DNA from: Candidatus Latescibacterota bacterium
GTDB taxonomy: Bacteria; Latescibacterota; UBA2968; UBA8231
Assembly: GCA_022819745.1 (NCBI GenBank)
Contig: JAJEGS010000031.1
Span: 1 to 51,290 of the forward strand
Length of the DNA stretch: 51,290 nt
Reading direction: 5' to 3'
Shown here in pieces: positions 51,095-51,290 of the stretch (positions are counted from its first letter, which is position 1; each line of letters opens with the position of its first letter). Under the pieces are notes generated by a model. The model ran no database searches. It was given only the letters and a program-made list of their open reading frames with translations, and was not told the origin of the DNA. The translations under genes were made by a program, and so were the position numbers.

Positions 51095-51290
51095 CTATTG
51101 ACTCGGCTCGACGACGGTCAGTACCTGGTCGGCAGCAATGTCTCTCAGCACCTGAACTGCCCCGCTGGGCCAGCGTACTTCGAGCCGATCCACGCGCTCG
51201 GCTTGGCCCAAGCCAAAGTGCAGCCGCAGATCGTTGTGCGACAAATAGCTTCCCCCGCTCTGCACTTCGGCGTGTTGGGTCTGTCCGCCG
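51095..51290 (-). CDS. ASPIC/UnbV domain protein (CRTAC1-like), C-terminal fragment
   Basis: 64 residues visible before the TAG stop at 51097-51095; the gene continues beyond the window. SYLSHNDLRLHFGLGQAERV, followed by DRLEVRWPSG and a VLTVVEP end, is the ASPIC/UnbV domain, which closes proteins with FG-GAP/VCBS repeats. These are secreted or surface proteins of unknown function, abundant in FCB and planctomycete-like genomes. It is convergent with the TPR lipoprotein gene. Confidence 0.85.
   Translation of the reverse strand, partial: GGQTQHAEVQSGGSYLSHNDLRLHFGLGQAERVDRLEVRWPSGAVQVLRDIAADQVLTVVEPSQ

Noticed and set aside
1..51290. CRISPR array, tRNA or rRNA genes, prophage or complete transposon
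   Set aside because: I saw no regularly spaced direct repeats, no tRNA cloverleaf-like intergenic sequence and no integrase, transposase or phage structural protein. A covariance-model scan would be decisive for small RNAs.

Overview
This window is GC-rich, densely coded bacterial chromosome. The organism is not a typical proteobacterium. It has a CarboxypepD_reg-like/DUF5686 outer-membrane protein, a TonB-dependent receptor with a CarboxypepD_reg-like N-terminus, a secreted enzyme carrying the 'YPNPFNPST' FlgD-like sorting domain with dockerin-type repeats, PhyH dioxygenases, enolase-superfamily enzymes, a Gfo/Idh/MocA oxidoreductase and an ASPIC/UnbV protein. That mix is common in uncultured FCB-group lineages such as Latescibacterota. 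The assignment is inference from gene content only. I found no rRNA, tRNA, CRISPR array, complete insertion sequence or prophage.

Layout. (1) 0.15-2.9 kb: an outer-membrane DUF5686 protein, then an intergenic repeat and a perfect hairpin. (2) 2.9-11.6 kb, minus strand: a compact operon read as mgsA-mgsB-mgsC-gmaS-mgdA-mgdB-mgdC, the N-methylglutamate route of methylamine use. GmaS makes gamma-glutamylmethylamide, MgsABC makes N-methylglutamate, and a sarcosine-oxidase-like MgdABC oxidises it. The expected fourth subunit (mgdD/soxG-like) is missing. (3) 11.7-15.7 kb: a HAD hydrolase, two enolase-superfamily genes behind a good promoter/operator, and a PhyH dioxygenase. (4) 15.8-22.9 kb: a TonB-dependent receptor, a BCCT-type osmolyte/quaternary-amine transporter and a secreted PQQ-type sugar dehydrogenase with an unusual domain order. 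(5) 22.9-36.9 kb, minus strand: a 17-gene housekeeping run (ndk, DUF177, rpmF, fabH, fabD, fabG, acpP, fabF, rnc, lipM-like, dppD, dppF, ppiD-like, garR-like, nadK, two Rossmann-fold genes), mostly with overlaps or gaps of a few bases. plsX is absent from its usual place between rpmF and fabH.

(6) 37.1-40.0 kb: an HD phosphohydrolase and a group II PLP decarboxylase. (7) 40.0-45.0 kb: a catabolic-looking cluster. A Gfo/Idh/MocA gene diverges from a class III aminotransferase, cysteine hydrolase, PhyH dioxygenase and SDR. Three copies of one 35-bp promoter-like element precede three of these genes: a back-to-back inverted pair in the divergent intergenic region, and a third overlapping the cysteine-hydrolase stop codon. 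I consider this an undescribed, jointly controlled pathway and one of the two most interesting items in the window. (8) 45.0-48.1 kb: a GH32-like protein without the usual acid/base Glu, then an AbiEi-like antitoxin with its operator and a truncated AbiEii-like toxin remnant. (9) 48.2-51.3 kb: an RlmI-type methyltransferase, a TPR lipoprotein and the C-terminal end of an ASPIC/UnbV protein.

How it fits together: regions 2 and 4 are compatible with uptake and demethylation of methylated amines, yielding ammonium/glutamate and one-carbon units, while region 7 looks like a separate small-molecule catabolic unit. Substrates for regions 3 and 7 cannot be read from sequence.
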